The notes: a model not told the origin generated them from the letters alone. Positions 1 through 11,432 are shown, numbered from the stretch's first letter. The stretch is 64,000 nt of DNA from Proales similis (GCA_019059635.1 JAGVRJ010000004.1:1984001-2048000); one strand, 5' to 3'. Numbers and translations are program-made.

Positions 1-184
1 ACCCGATCGCAAGAGCCGCAATATTCGGCGCATACCAATCAGTCAAGTGGTTTTAAGTTTCTCTTTTGAATAATGAATGAGCGACGGGGCTAACTGGCTG
101 GCTTTAAATAACCAAGTGATCGGTTCAGTCGCGTGCAACTGTAATCTTTCAAGTCGTTCTTTGGGCAAATTGGCAAAACCGAAG

Positions 185-2035
185 ATGAAGTCGTCGCTGT
201 TGATTTTGCTCTCGCTCAATGGATTGTTGGCCCTGCACTGGCACTCGTTCATCAGCTCATCCGAATTAAAAATTAACCAGCAAAAGGCACTTGATCTACA
301 AGGCATCCAAGCTCTGAGTGATTTCCTCCTTACTCTGGAGATCCATGAGTCGACGCTGAGGAAAATCGATCCGATCGGCAAGCTTCGTAAATTGAACAAA
401 CTTAACCTCACCAATAATCTTGTGGACACAATTGATTGCCTGAAAGAACTCAAGCAACTGAGAGTCGTTGTTCTAGACACAAATCGTCTCGGCACTCGCT
501 CCACCCATATTCTCGTACCTGACTGGCCATATTTGGAGCATCTCGATTTAGACGGCAATTTCTTACAGGCCATCCAGTTTACAAGCGAATTGAAACATTT
601 GAAAACATTGAGCATCTCTAGAAACCGGCTTGAGCGTTTCGAGCTCAACTCGGCCTCACTGCCCTCGCTGGTCGATCTAGATCTCGACCGGAACCAGTTT
701 AGACAGCTGGGTGACATTTGCTTGCTCAAGTCTCTTCAAGTCATCGACATCGGCTTCAACAGGCTTGGCGATATTTCTTGCCTTTCTACCATCAATTCGC
801 TTAAAGTCGTGAAGATCGATGCGAACCAAATCGATGCGAGAAACTTGTCGATCGGAAACTCGGTCACTAAGTTGGAGGCCGATCAAAGTGACATAATCTC
901 TGTCGAGTGGCTTCAAAACAACAAAATTATCCAAGAGGTCATTTTGAAACGTAACAAAATAGTAAATGTCGAGGCGCTCAAGAGCGTTGTCCAACTCAAG
1001 CTGCTTGACTTGACTTCAAATCAGATTAGCGAATTAGTACCTTTGAATTCGCTGATTCGATTGGAAAAACTCGATTTGGCTCACAATCAAATAGAACAAA
1101 TTGAATGGACAATCGATATGGCAAAACTCACAAAACTGGATCTCAGTCATAACAAGCTCGAAAGACTCCCCAAGTTCGGGGAAAAGCTAAAACTCAGCAA
1201 ACTCTACTTGAGCGGCAATAGAATTCGAGACATCAGCCAAGTGTCAGGACTTGAGAAGTTGGCAAAACTGAAAATATCAGACAATCTGATCGACAGTCTC
1301 GACCCTCTCCAAGGTCTTGATCTCTCCGAACTGGAGGCAGGTGGAAACCAAATCGCGTCTATTGAAAGCGTTTGTCATTCACCAAGTCTCATTTCACTGT
1401 CTCTCAGCTCCAACCTCATCGAATCGATCTCCAACTGCACACAGGGAATGAAGTCGCTCGCTCGTCTGGACTTGTCCAACAACAAATTGAAGACGATCCA
1501 GCTGTGGCCGGCCAACTCGATGCTCAACACTCTCATCGTTGACTCGAACGAGCTGCAGCAGATGCGGGGACTGAGCTTTGCGGCAGAATTGCGGCATCTG
1601 ACCGCTGCCAATAACAGACTGTCGCAGCTGCCCGGCTTGGAGCTGATGACCAAGCTGAGCAAATTGGACGTCGGAGGCAACCACTTTCCCAACTCGACCA
1701 TATTCAGACACCTTGTCGGTCTCAAGGAGCTCAAACTCGGCCACAATCCGCTGTGTGTGGACAGTCCGCTCGACAAGCTTGTGGGCATGAGCCGACTCGA
1801 TTTGAGCGCTGGACAGCTTCTGGCCCATTCGTGGACCTTTTTGCCCGCGCTGCAGAACAGAGTGGTCAAGGGCTACAACGGCGTATTCTTCTACCGGTCG
1901 CTGTTCATCGAACAGGAGAGCAGCACTGTGCCCTGCTCGACACTGATTGAGATGCTGCGTCGAGGCTTCCACGTCGACTTGATGAGCGACGACCAGTTCA
2001 AGCAGGTTGAGAGCCGATGCAGGCTTTTTGATTAG
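185..2035 (+). CDS. Secreted LRR protein, 616 aa (LRR1)
   Basis: This is a single-exon gene for a secreted leucine-rich-repeat protein. I chose the ATG at 185 over the in-frame ATG at 77 because it begins a signal peptide (MKSSLLILLSLNGLLA) followed by a tryptophan motif (LHWHS) that all paralogs in the window share. About 22 repeats of ~22 residues follow, of the pattern LxxLxLxxNxIxxI, like SDS22 or internalin LRRs. The last ~80 residues form a family cap with the core VFFYRSLF, two cysteines and LRRGFHVDL. There is no membrane segment or GPI tail, so export from the cell is expected. The ligand is unknown. A weak AT-rich TATA-like stretch lies near 105, and an AATAAA at 2215 may be the polyadenylation signal. 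An exact copy is at 13966-15816. Confidence 0.9.
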   Translation: MKSSLLILLSLNGLLALHWHSFISSSELKINQQKALDLQGIQALSDFLLTLEIHESTLRKIDPIGKLRKLNKLNLTNNLVDTIDCLKELKQLRVVVLDTNRLGTRSTHILVPDWPYLEHLDLDGNFLQAIQFTSELKHLKTLSISRNRLERFELNSASLPSLVDLDLDRNQFRQLGDICLLKSLQVIDIGFNRLGDISCLSTINSLKVVKIDANQIDARNLSIGNSVTKLEADQSDIISVEWLQNNKIIQEVILKRNKIVNVEALKSVVQLKLLDLTSNQISELVPLNSLIRLEKLDLAHNQIEQIEWTIDMAKLTKLDLSHNKLERLPKFGEKLKLSKLYLSGNRIRDISQVSGLEKLAKLKISDNLIDSLDPLQGLDLSELEAGGNQIASIESVCHSPSLISLSLSSNLIESISNCTQGMKSLARLDLSNNKLKTIQLWPANSMLNTLIVDSNELQQMRGLSFAAELRHLTAANNRLSQLPGLELMTKLSKLDVGGNHFPNSTIFRHLVGLKELKLGHNPLCVDSPLDKLVGMSRLDLSAGQLLAHSWTFLPALQNRVVKGYNGVFFYRSLFIEQESSTVPCSTLIEMLRRGFHVDLMSDDQFKQVESRCRLFD

Positions 2036-2489
2036 CTTTCATGCTCGGTCCTATTTGCTAGTAAAAACAGTTCTCCACTCAAGTTTATCCTTTATTCAGC
2101 TCGAAAGGTTTAGTTTGATCGAGAGCGAATTTCGCCTTCATCATGCCACCCTTGCTGCAGTGAGTCTATTACTTGCTGCTCATTTCTCTCTGACATGACG
2201 ACGCGAGAATTAAAAATAAATATTTGATTTCATTAAGCAGAATTTGTCTGCAAGGAAGAACAGTTACTCGCTTCATAAGATGTAATGAATATTTAAGAAG
2301 AATCCATGGGAGCGCCGTGTTTGTGCTGGGTGCGACGTGCCCCTCTTCATTCTAGAGCGCCGACTTCAAGAGCCAAATTGCGCTTTTGCTTCACTCTTTG
2401 TCATATAAAGTCAAATTTCTCTGAAGAAAATTGCCTTCATTTTTTATTTCTACAAATTCTTGCCAAACCGCCGACTCAATTGATTAAAA
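2036..2489. other. Intergenic: LRR1 3' end and LRR2 promoter
   Basis: This contains the presumed AATAAA of LRR1 (2215-2220) and a TATA element before LRR2. I see no other gene; the short open frames here are unsupported. Confidence 0.6.
2404..2409 (+). promoter_or_regulatory. TATA box of LRR2
   Basis: TATAAA lies 81-86 bp before the ATG at 2490. Similar elements lie 91-97 bp before other genes in this window, which suggests short leaders and a shared core promoter design. A mirror copy lies at 13592-13597. Confidence 0.5.
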
Positions 2490-4568
2490 ATGACTCACGG
2501 TTTTATATGGTCCAATTTCAGTGCGCTTTTCAACTCATTCACCCGAGTCAAACCGAGCAAGTTATCGTTGCTGTTCGTTATTTGTTTGTTAGTTCCTTCC
2601 AAACTCGCTTCGCCTCAATGGTCAAGCTACTTGGGTCGTCGCCAACTGCGAATCATTGATCCTGAGCAATCAATCGTCCTGCGTGGCATTCAGGTTCTCA
2701 ACTATTCTCTCGTTGAGTTGTACATCACTCGAGCTGGCATTCGAAATGTAGAGCCCCTCTGCGCTCTGAAGCTTCTGGAAGTGCTCGATCTTGAGCAAAA
2801 TCTGATCGAGACGTTCGGTTGCCTCAAGACCCTTGATCGACTCGAAAAGCTGTTTCTTCGCGGAAATCGCCTTTACTTGGGCCAAGCGTCTATTCTTATT
2901 CCGCACTGGATCAATCTGGTCACTCTTAATCTGGACGAGAACAGGCTGAGTGAAATTCGGTTCGAGCGTGAGCTCAGCAAACTGGACTCGCTGAGTCTGA
3001 ATGGCAACAAGTTGACATCGTTTGACTCGAGTGTGTCGCTGAGCGCATTGAAATCGTTGAATGCTGCAGATAACTACTTCACCAGTCTGGACTCGTTTTG
3101 TAATTTAAAAAGCCTTGAACGGCTGCAAATCAGCGGCAACCAACTCTTCGACATCAACTGCATTGCAGAAATGAAAATGCTGCAAGAGATTAACTCCAAT
3201 TACAACCAGCTGGTGTTTGACCGCATTGAACTGCAAAAGCCAGCATTGCTGGTCAGGTTGGATCTTAAAAGCAATCGAATCTCTCGTCTGGACTGGTTTG
3301 GCCAACAGCAGGATTTGCAAGGCTTGGAATTGGATCAGAATGAGATCCAAGACATACAGCCGCTTACCAATTTGACCAGATTGACAATATTGACCCTCTC
3401 GCGCAATCAGATCAAACAAGTGCCAAATCTAAACGGCCTCAGTGACTTGGCCACTTTGGTCTTATCGCACAACCAGATCGAGTCGATCGGCTGGACGTTT
3501 AATCTAACGTCGCTGCATCGGCTTGACTTGCGAAACAATTTGCTGGAGCAAGTGCCTCTTTTCGAGGACAATGTGCCACTCTGGCAACTACTTCTCAACC
3601 ACAATCGCATCAAGGTCATTTGTCTGTCCAGTCTCTTGCCTGAGCTCATGGTGGTTTCAATCCAATACAACCAAGTGGTTACTATCGATGATCTGAGCGG
3701 TGCCACCTCGCTGACACAGCTACTTCTCAACGGCAATCAACTCGAGGATGTGAGCCAGGTGAGCAAACTAAGTGATATCTACGGTCTCGACCTGCTGGAC
3801 AACAAGCTTTCTAATCTCAGTTATTTGGCCAATCTGTCGCTGCATTATGTGGAGGTTGGCGGCAACAATCTCTCTTCTCTCGACTGGATTTGCAATTCAA
3901 AACTGCTCATTTCTATTTACGCCAGCTCGAACATGATTCGAACGCTGCCAAAATGCTTTCAAGAATTTTTCTTGTTGCAAAATATCGATTTGTCGAATAA
4001 TCAACTTGTTTCAATTGAATTCTCGCCACTTCACAAGGAATTGATGGACATAACGCTGAGCGGAAATCAGCTGGAGCATGTCAAAGGCCTGAATCATTTG
4101 AAGAGTTTGATCAAATTGAACCTCGCAGACAACAAGCTTAAATTTATTGAATATCTAGACGGAGTCAAGGTTCTGAGGAAGCTGGACGTGAGCAACAACT
4201 TATTGCCAAACACCAGTTCTTTAAGGGCACTGCACAACCTCGAGGAGCTCAGACTCACCGGCAATCCGTTGAAGATCGACCCATCTATGACCGGTCTCGC
4301 TCATCTCCGGCATCTCAAGATTGACCCTGACCAAATCGATACGGACTCCTGGCTCTATTTGCCTCCTCTTCACATTCGCGTGGCCAAGCAGTACGCCGCC
4401 AATCTATTTTATCGCTCTTTGTTTGTGACTGCGTCGCCCTCAACTCTAAACTGCTCGCTGATGTTCGATATGCTTCGACATGGCTTTCATCTTAATCTGT
4501 TTTTCGAGGCCCAGCTCGTTAGTTTCGACTCCGAATGTAGCTTCTTTCTCAGCAATTTTACTCTTTAA
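2490..4568 (+). CDS. Secreted LRR protein, 692 aa (LRR2)
   Basis: This single-exon LRR gene is the most diverged intact member in the window. The ATG sits in a good context (aaaaATGac). About 24 residues precede a hydrophobic core (LSLLFVICLLVPSKLA), so the signal sequence has an unusually long n-region. About 25 LRRs follow, then the family cap with NLFYRSLF, a cysteine pair and LRHGFHLNL. It lacks the NVSV/FDL island found in the LRR genes at 39.6, 46-48 and 49-51 kb. The stop codon overlaps an AATAAA that may also serve in 3' processing. It lies 454 bp after LRR1 in the same direction. An exact copy is at 11433-13511. Its role is unknown, and extracellular protein binding is inferred from the fold. 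Confidence 0.88.
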   Translation: MTHGFIWSNFSALFNSFTRVKPSKLSLLFVICLLVPSKLASPQWSSYLGRRQLRIIDPEQSIVLRGIQVLNYSLVELYITRAGIRNVEPLCALKLLEVLDLEQNLIETFGCLKTLDRLEKLFLRGNRLYLGQASILIPHWINLVTLNLDENRLSEIRFERELSKLDSLSLNGNKLTSFDSSVSLSALKSLNAADNYFTSLDSFCNLKSLERLQISGNQLFDINCIAEMKMLQEINSNYNQLVFDRIELQKPALLVRLDLKSNRISRLDWFGQQQDLQGLELDQNEIQDIQPLTNLTRLTILTLSRNQIKQVPNLNGLSDLATLVLSHNQIESIGWTFNLTSLHRLDLRNNLLEQVPLFEDNVPLWQLLLNHNRIKVICLSSLLPELMVVSIQYNQVVTIDDLSGATSLTQLLLNGNQLEDVSQVSKLSDIYGLDLLDNKLSNLSYLANLSLHYVEVGGNNLSSLDWICNSKLLISIYASSNMIRTLPKCFQEFFLLQNIDLSNNQLVSIEFSPLHKELMDITLSGNQLEHVKGLNHLKSLIKLNLADNKLKFIEYLDGVKVLRKLDVSNNLLPNTSSLRALHNLEELRLTGNPLKIDPSMTGLAHLRHLKIDPDQIDTDSWLYLPPLHIRVAKQYAANLFYRSLFVTASPSTLNCSLMFDMLRHGFHLNLFFEAQLVSFDSECSFFLSNFTL

Positions 4569-5181
4569 TAAACACCTGGTCATAGCAATAGCGATCGATC
4601 TAGTTCTGGGAACATGTGTGGGAAGCTGTTTCTTCAATCTAAACTTGAGAGCGCGTATTTGCGGCAGTGAGAGACATGCACACTACATTTTCATGTTAAA
4701 ATCACACTCTCGAGAGTTAAATAATTACATAGTAGTGATTCACAGTTAGATTCAGTGTTCGAACGATACGATGTTTATAATCTTGATATCTGAATCTTTA
4801 TAATCTCGACCGGATATGGAAGATCGAGCTTTTAAATCGTTATGAAGAGAGTACGAACTTCCAGTGCGCTGCTTCATAACCAGATGAAATGAAATAAATG
4901 AAAAACAGAGCTTTTCAACTATTCTGCTTTGCCTCAATAATTTGAACTAATGTCCGTTTTGTCATGCACATGCCGCATGCCTATTTCCAACTTTAAAAAT
5001 TGAAATAAACTCTTCAATCAGTTTGAATTAGCCTCCTGGCATGTTCAGCAATATTTTCTCTCTCTCTCTCTTCTTCTCCTACTTGTATATCTAATTAGCA
5101 CTCTTAGAGTAAATTAATATTTATGCCCTGCTGCTTTGAACTCGGTGTTTCGCAGTTCTATTGAACACACATGCCAAAGAA
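4569..5181. other. Intergenic: no gene seen
   Basis: This 613-bp stretch between LRR2 and the LRR3 pseudogene is AT-rich and contains a short CT-repeat near 5058. I see no supported gene in it. Confidence 0.6.
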
Positions 5182-7051
5182 ATGCTGCTACTAAACGTAT
5201 TCTCGCTTCTCTCTCTATCGCGGATCCTTGAATTCCAAGCAAACGAATGGGACAAGTATTTGAATGCGCAATTTGAGACAAAACAACTCGCTTTCAACGA
5301 GATTCCCATTCGCCTTGAGGGCATTCAAATACTCAAGGAGTTGATCGAACATGTCGAATTTACCTCGGCATCTCTGACGGTCATTTCGCCTTTGTGTGAG
5401 CTGAAGCGACTTAAGATCGTCGACTTGTCATACAACTCGGTGAAGAACGTCGACTGCTTGGGCGAACTGCCACATCTCGAGAACGTCAACCTGCAGGGGA
5501 ACATCCCTGCACTTGCGGGGCCTTGCCCGATCACGGAGCATCCAAGTGCTCAAGGTGTCGGCCAATCGGATTTCAAATATCGATGCTCTGAGACACTTGA
5601 GTAGCCTGACTCGACTCGAGATGTCAGAAAACTACGTCCGTTCGGTGACCTTTTATCGCAGCTGGCTTCAGCTCGAGACCATTGACATTTCAAGGAACCA
5701 TTTGAGTAAAGCTGTTGTGGAGGGGGACCTTCCCAAACTGAAGAATATTGACTTGGGTGAAAACAAGCTCTCTGCTGTGCTGTCGCTGAACAAATTGACC
5801 CGCCTCGAGTGGTTGAGTTTGAATTGGAATTTCATCGACTCGATCAGCTCGATTTGCGAAATCAAAAGTCTTGTAACACTTTTAGCTCAAAACAACTACG
5901 CGATGAGCCTTGACTGTGTAGATCAACTGCCTCGTCTTAAGAGTCTTGGTTTGAGCGCCAATTACATCAAACTGGACAATCAATCAGCTCAAAGATTTCC
6001 ATACCATATTCATTCCATACCATTTCCAGACCATGCCCCAGATTGAATACGGCGAGTTCATCACTGAGCTCACAGTGGACGGCAACTAAATCAAAAAGAT
6101 CAGTTTGCCTCTCGGTGTCTACAATCTCTACTCGATCAAGGCCGAATCCAACTCACTCGAAACAATTCCTTTTGTAGACGAGCCATATGCTTTGGTCGTA
6201 TTGAATCTAAACGAAAACAATATCGAGTCGATTGAGCCGATCGAGCACTTTCAAGTTCTCTCTGAGCTGTCACTGAGCCGAAACAGAATAAAATTCATCG
6301 AATACGTTTGCTTTGCCATGGACCTGGAGAAACTCTATTTGGCGCACAACCTGGTTGAAACAGTGCCAGACTGTTTGTCACAAGTCACTTATCTCTACAC
6401 TATCGATCTCTCGTTTAACCTGATAAAACAGATAAACTTGAACCGTTTGCCTCGGCAAATAAATAGATTTTATCTACACAACAACCTAATCAAGAAAGTG
6501 AAAGCAGCGAGTCGAGAGATGCGCTGCCAAGAGCTCAAGATTTCGAATAGTCCGTTCCCTGGCTCAGACATGTCTTTTCTGACTGCATTCAGGTTTTTGG
6601 ACAATTTCGAGGCCCAAAACTGTACACTCGTCAACATAAGTGCATTGAGCGCAACTCCTTTCATGAAAGTGCTGCATCTGGGCAGCAACTTGATCGCGGA
6701 CTGGAGCCCAATCTCCAAACTAAAGTATCTCAGACGACTCGACATCAGAAACAATCCGGGCAGAGCTGAGCTCTCGTTGGCCAGCATGAAATTTTGAACA
6801 GGCTAGACATTGAATCGGTCGATGCAATTGAACTCTTGCCAAATCTGCCGCCACTTTCAAGCCGAGTGGTCAAGTCAACTTATGTGGCGACTTTCTACCA
6901 AACCTTGTTCATCAATATGCCCGACGAGCGCAAGAACTGCTCAGTGGCTTTGCTTTTTCTAAGCAAAGGCTATCACTTGAACCTGTTGGGCGACGCAGAC
7001 TTTAAAGAAACGATCAACAACTGCGAGCAGGAAAACTTGAGGCCTTTTTAA
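5182..7051 (+). pseudogene. Broken LRR gene (LRR3)
   Basis: This is an LRR paralog with at least four disabling changes. It opens with an ATG at 5182 and a signal peptide (MLLLNVFSLLSLSRILEFQA). The frame shifts near 5500, just after the motif LENVNLQGN. It shifts again near 6000 in a stretch of repeated CCATACCAT/CCATTCC units. A TAA at 6087-6089 falls exactly where the paralogs have the Q of GNQI, so it looks like CAA changed to TAA. A final one-base loss near 6793 separates LASMK from LNRLDIES. The C-terminal cap is still recognisable (FYQTLFIN, NCSVALLFLSKGYHLNL). Splicing cannot repair these breaks with any junction I could see. The mirror copy carries the same lesions. Confidence 0.85.
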
Positions 7052-7743
7052 AAAAAATATAATTTCAAATTAAATTTTCACTCGATTGAGTTCGATATTT
7101 TCTGTTCAATTATTTGAAACAAAATCGATGCTAGATTGTTCGTTAGTGGCGCATTTAATTTTTGAAAAATCGAACAGCTTCTCTATAAAGCAAATGGCGA
7201 ACGCCCATACGTGACATCCTGTCGAGTCTCAATGTCTCAATGTGTAAGGCACTGCATTTGTCTCTGATTGAATTCAACAGCAGCAGCTCGAACAAAATCG
7301 CTTCAAGCCAGTGCATGCGTTTCGGGGCGAGTAAACAGTGCCCTAAGGAGTCTAGTTTATTTCAATAACAAATGCCAAGTCAACAATAGAACTGCGTGTT
7401 GCCAGATTGAATTCCTCTTAAATAATGACTGATGATTGTTTAACGGGATCTGTTATTAGTCAAGTCCATTTCTTGTCAAATTAATTTGAAGCTAAAAACC
7501 GCCGAATTTCTTTAATTATGAATGATTCTCATGAGAAGGCGTGCTATCGTCTTCTCCTCAAAAAGTAGAACACTCAGAAAAGTGTCCTTGCATTTTCAAG
7601 GCACAGGACGTGCGGTTCGTTTGCCTAGATATGACTTGATGGCGTACACTAGGATGGCAAGTCTAAATTATTTGAAGGCTGGTCTCATTTTAATGTTCGA
7701 TTTGACTTAGATTTTCAAATCTTGGATGAATTTAGAAACGAAA
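7052..7743. other. Intergenic: no gene seen
   Basis: Nothing coding is supported here. A 62-codon open frame at 7522-7710 has no family resemblance and runs on the TATA/leader side of LRR4, so I treat it as chance. An exact mirror is at 8258-8949. Confidence 0.6.
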
Positions 7744-8154
7744 ATGAGAAGCGTTCTGCTGGTATTCACTATGCTGAGATGCATTTGGGCTGGCAATTGG
7801 CTTCCCCACAAAGGAAAGTCGTATCTTTATTTAAAGAGCCATGACTCTAATCTTCAAGGAATCGAAATCTTGGCCGATTCTCTCAGAAGCTTGACAGCAA
7901 AGGAGTTTGCTCTCAGAAATATTGATCCGATTTGCGGCCTCACCAATTTGGACAAACTCGATCTTTCAAACAACCTGGTGGAGTCGTTTGGCTGTCTGGC
8001 TAGCTTGAGCCAGTTGAAAGAAGTAAATCTTCAATTGAATCGGCTAGGGCTGCGAGCATTTGAAATTAGAATTCCGAACTGGCCAGATCTCACCAAATTG
8101 AATTTAAACAATCTGATCGAGAATCGGCCAAGATTTCGATTCCTTGAAGATTAG
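7744..8154 (+). pseudogene. LRR gene cut by the palindrome centre (LRR4)
   Basis: This is the 5' end of a fourth LRR gene. The ATG at 7744 starts a signal peptide (MRSVLLVFTMLRCIWA), followed by the family GNWLPHKGKS and SNLQGIEILADSL motifs. The frame stays typical through the spacer as far as KLNLNN (~8109). At 8119 it enters the right arm in antisense, adds some ten foreign residues and stops at 8154. About 500 residues of the expected protein are missing. If the palindrome is an assembly or amplification artefact, the true gene continues normally beyond 8118. Confidence 0.85.
7883..8118. other. Unique spacer at the palindrome centre
   Basis: These 236 bp separate the arms and occur once. 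They continue the reading frame of the LRR gene that starts at 7744, encoding about three typical LRRs with the family's usual NIDPIC and LDLSNNLVESFGCL motifs. The spacer is therefore ordinary gene sequence rather than a special loop element. The fold-back took place inside a gene. Confidence 0.93.
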
Positions 8155-8257
8155 AGTCATGGCTCTTTAAATAAAGATACGACTTTCCTTTGTGGGGAAG
8201 CCAATTGCCAGCCCAAATGCATCTCAGCATAGTGAATACCAGCAGAACGCTTCTCAT
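8119..8257 (-). pseudogene. Mirror fragment of LRR4
   Basis: This is the minus-strand copy of the first ~46 codons of LRR4 (signal peptide and first repeat). At the arm edge the frame runs into spacer sequence read backwards, and it stops near 8090. It is shorter than the left copy because the spacer belongs only to the left one. Confidence 0.85.
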
Positions 8258-8949
8258 TTTCGTTTCTAAATTCATCCAAGATTTGAAAATCTAAGTCAAA
8301 TCGAACATTAAAATGAGACCAGCCTTCAAATAATTTAGACTTGCCATCCTAGTGTACGCCATCAAGTCATATCTAGGCAAACGAACCGCACGTCCTGTGC
8401 CTTGAAAATGCAAGGACACTTTTCTGAGTGTTCTACTTTTTGAGGAGAAGACGATAGCACGCCTTCTCATGAGAATCATTCATAATTAAAGAAATTCGGC
8501 GGTTTTTAGCTTCAAATTAATTTGACAAGAAATGGACTTGACTAATAACAGATCCCGTTAAACAATCATCAGTCATTATTTAAGAGGAATTCAATCTGGC
8601 AACACGCAGTTCTATTGTTGACTTGGCATTTGTTATTGAAATAAACTAGACTCCTTAGGGCACTGTTTACTCGCCCCGAAACGCATGCACTGGCTTGAAG
8701 CGATTTTGTTCGAGCTGCTGCTGTTGAATTCAATCAGAGACAAATGCAGTGCCTTACACATTGAGACATTGAGACTCGACAGGATGTCACGTATGGGCGT
8801 TCGCCATTTGCTTTATAGAGAAGCTGTTCGATTTTTCAAAAATTAAATGCGCCACTAACGAACAATCTAGCATCGATTTTGTTTCAAATAATTGAACAGA
8901 AAATATCGAACTCAATCGAGTGAAAATTTAATTTGAAATTATATTTTTT
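8258..8949. other. Intergenic, mirror of 7052-7743
   Basis: This is the reverse complement of the left-arm gap. No gene is seen. Confidence 0.6.
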
Positions 8950-10819
8950 TTAAAAAGGCCTCAAGTTTTCCTGCTCGCAGTTGTTGATCGTTTCTTTAAA
9001 GTCTGCGTCGCCCAACAGGTTCAAGTGATAGCCTTTGCTTAGAAAAAGCAAAGCCACTGAGCAGTTCTTGCGCTCGTCGGGCATATTGATGAACAAGGTT
9101 TGGTAGAAAGTCGCCACATAAGTTGACTTGACCACTCGGCTTGAAAGTGGCGGCAGATTTGGCAAGAGTTCAATTGCATCGACCGATTCAATGTCTAGCC
9201 TGTTCAAAATTTCATGCTGGCCAACGAGAGCTCAGCTCTGCCCGGATTGTTTCTGATGTCGAGTCGTCTGAGATACTTTAGTTTGGAGATTGGGCTCCAG
9301 TCCGCGATCAAGTTGCTGCCCAGATGCAGCACTTTCATGAAAGGAGTTGCGCTCAATGCACTTATGTTGACGAGTGTACAGTTTTGGGCCTCGAAATTGT
9401 CCAAAAACCTGAATGCAGTCAGAAAAGACATGTCTGAGCCAGGGAACGGACTATTCGAAATCTTGAGCTCTTGGCAGCGCATCTCTCGACTCGCTGCTTT
9501 CACTTTCTTGATTAGGTTGTTGTGTAGATAAAATCTATTTATTTGCCGAGGCAAACGGTTCAAGTTTATCTGTTTTATCAGGTTAAACGAGAGATCGATA
9601 GTGTAGAGATAAGTGACTTGTGACAAACAGTCTGGCACTGTTTCAACCAGGTTGTGCGCCAAATAGAGTTTCTCCAGGTCCATGGCAAAGCAAACGTATT
9701 CGATGAATTTTATTCTGTTTCGGCTCAGTGACAGCTCAGAGAGAACTTGAAAGTGCTCGATCGGCTCAATCGACTCGATATTGTTTTCGTTTAGATTCAA
9801 TACGACCAAAGCATATGGCTCGTCTACAAAAGGAATTGTTTCGAGTGAGTTGGATTCGGCCTTGATCGAGTAGAGATTGTAGACACCGAGAGGCAAACTG
9901 ATCTTTTTGATTTAGTTGCCGTCCACTGTGAGCTCAGTGATGAACTCGCCGTATTCAATCTGGGGCATGGTCTGGAAATGGTATGGAATGAATATGGTAT
10001 GGAAATCTTTGAGCTGATTGATTGTCCAGTTTGATGTAATTGGCGCTCAAACCAAGACTCTTAAGACGAGGCAGTTGATCTACACAGTCAAGGCTCATCG
10101 CGTAGTTGTTTTGAGCTAAAAGTGTTACAAGACTTTTGATTTCGCAAATCGAGCTGATCGAGTCGATGAAATTCCAATTCAAACTCAACCACTCGAGGCG
10201 GGTCAATTTGTTCAGCGACAGCACAGCAGAGAGCTTGTTTTCACCCAAGTCAATATTCTTCAGTTTGGGAAGGTCCCCCTCCACAACAGCTTTACTCAAA
10301 TGGTTCCTTGAAATGTCAATGGTCTCGAGCTGAAGCCAGCTGCGATAAAAGGTCACCGAACGGACGTAGTTTTCTGACATCTCGAGTCGAGTCAGGCTAC
10401 TCAAGTGTCTCAGAGCATCGATATTTGAAATCCGATTGGCCGACACCTTGAGCACTTGGATGCTCCGTGATCGGGCAAGGCCCCGCAAGTGCAGGGATGT
10501 TCCCCTGCAGGTTGACGTTCTCGAGATGTGGCAGTTCGCCCAAGCAGTCGACGTTCTTCACCGAGTTGTATGACAAGTCGACGATCTTAAGTCGCTTCAG
10601 CTCACACAAAGGCGAAATGACCGTCAGAGATGCCGAGGTAAATTCGACATGTTCGATCAACTCCTTGAGTATTTGAATGCCCTCAAGGCGAATGGGAATC
10701 TCGTTGAAAGCGAGTTGTTTTGTCTCAAATTGCGCATTCAAATACTTGTCCCATTCGTTTGCTTGGAATTCAAGGATCCGCGATAGAGAGAGAAGCGAGA
10801 ATACGTTTAGTAGCAGCAT
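8950..10819 (-). pseudogene. Mirror copy of broken LRR gene (LRR3')
   Basis: It is identical to 5182-7051 in reverse complement, including the frameshifts and the in-frame stop (here at 9912-9914). The damage therefore predates the duplication, or the whole arm is an artefactual copy. Confidence 0.85.
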
Positions 10820-11432
10820 TTCTTTGGCATGTGTGTTCAATAGAACTGCGAAACACCGAGTTCAAAGCAGCAGGGCATAAATATTAATTTACTCTAAGAG
10901 TGCTAATTAGATATACAAGTAGGAGAAGAAGAGAGAGAGAGAGAAAATATTGCTGAACATGCCAGGAGGCTAATTCAAACTGATTGAAGAGTTTATTTCA
11001 ATTTTTAAAGTTGGAAATAGGCATGCGGCATGTGCATGACAAAACGGACATTAGTTCAAATTATTGAGGCAAAGCAGAATAGTTGAAAAGCTCTGTTTTT
11101 CATTTATTTCATTTCATCTGGTTATGAAGCAGCGCACTGGAAGTTCGTACTCTCTTCATAACGATTTAAAAGCTCGATCTTCCATATCCGGTCGAGATTA
11201 TAAAGATTCAGATATCAAGATTATAAACATCGTATCGTTCGAACACTGAATCTAACTGTGAATCACTACTATGTAATTATTTAACTCTCGAGAGTGTGAT
11301 TTTAACATGAAAATGTAGTGTGCATGTCTCTCACTGCCGCAAATACGCGCTCTCAAGTTTAGATTGAAGAAACAGCTTCCCACACATGTTCCCAGAACTA
11401 GATCGATCGCTATTGCTATGACCAGGTGTTTA
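10820..11432. other. Intergenic, mirror of 4569-5181
   Basis: No gene is seen in this reverse-complement copy. Confidence 0.6.

Larger units (their letters stand above)
1..7882 (+). repeat. Left arm of a 16-kb palindrome
   Basis: Every position p in this arm pairs with position 16001-p on the other strand. All long open frames in the arm, coding and shadow, have exact mirror copies between 8119 and 16000, so identity is essentially 100% over 7,882 bp. Direct comparison at both ends confirms this: base 1 pairs with base 16000, and pairing stops after base 7882. The arm starts at the first base of the window, so its true outer limit is unknown. It holds two intact LRR genes, one LRR pseudogene and the start of a fourth LRR gene. 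Confidence 0.97.

Noticed and set aside
77-184. Upstream in-frame ATG of LRR1 as the start
   Set aside because: It would bury the signal peptide behind 36 residues not seen in any paralog; the ATG at 185 matches the family.
7522-7710. 62-codon frame (and its mirror at 8291-8479) as a small gene
   Set aside because: No domain, signal or paralog; it appears twice only because it lies in the palindrome.
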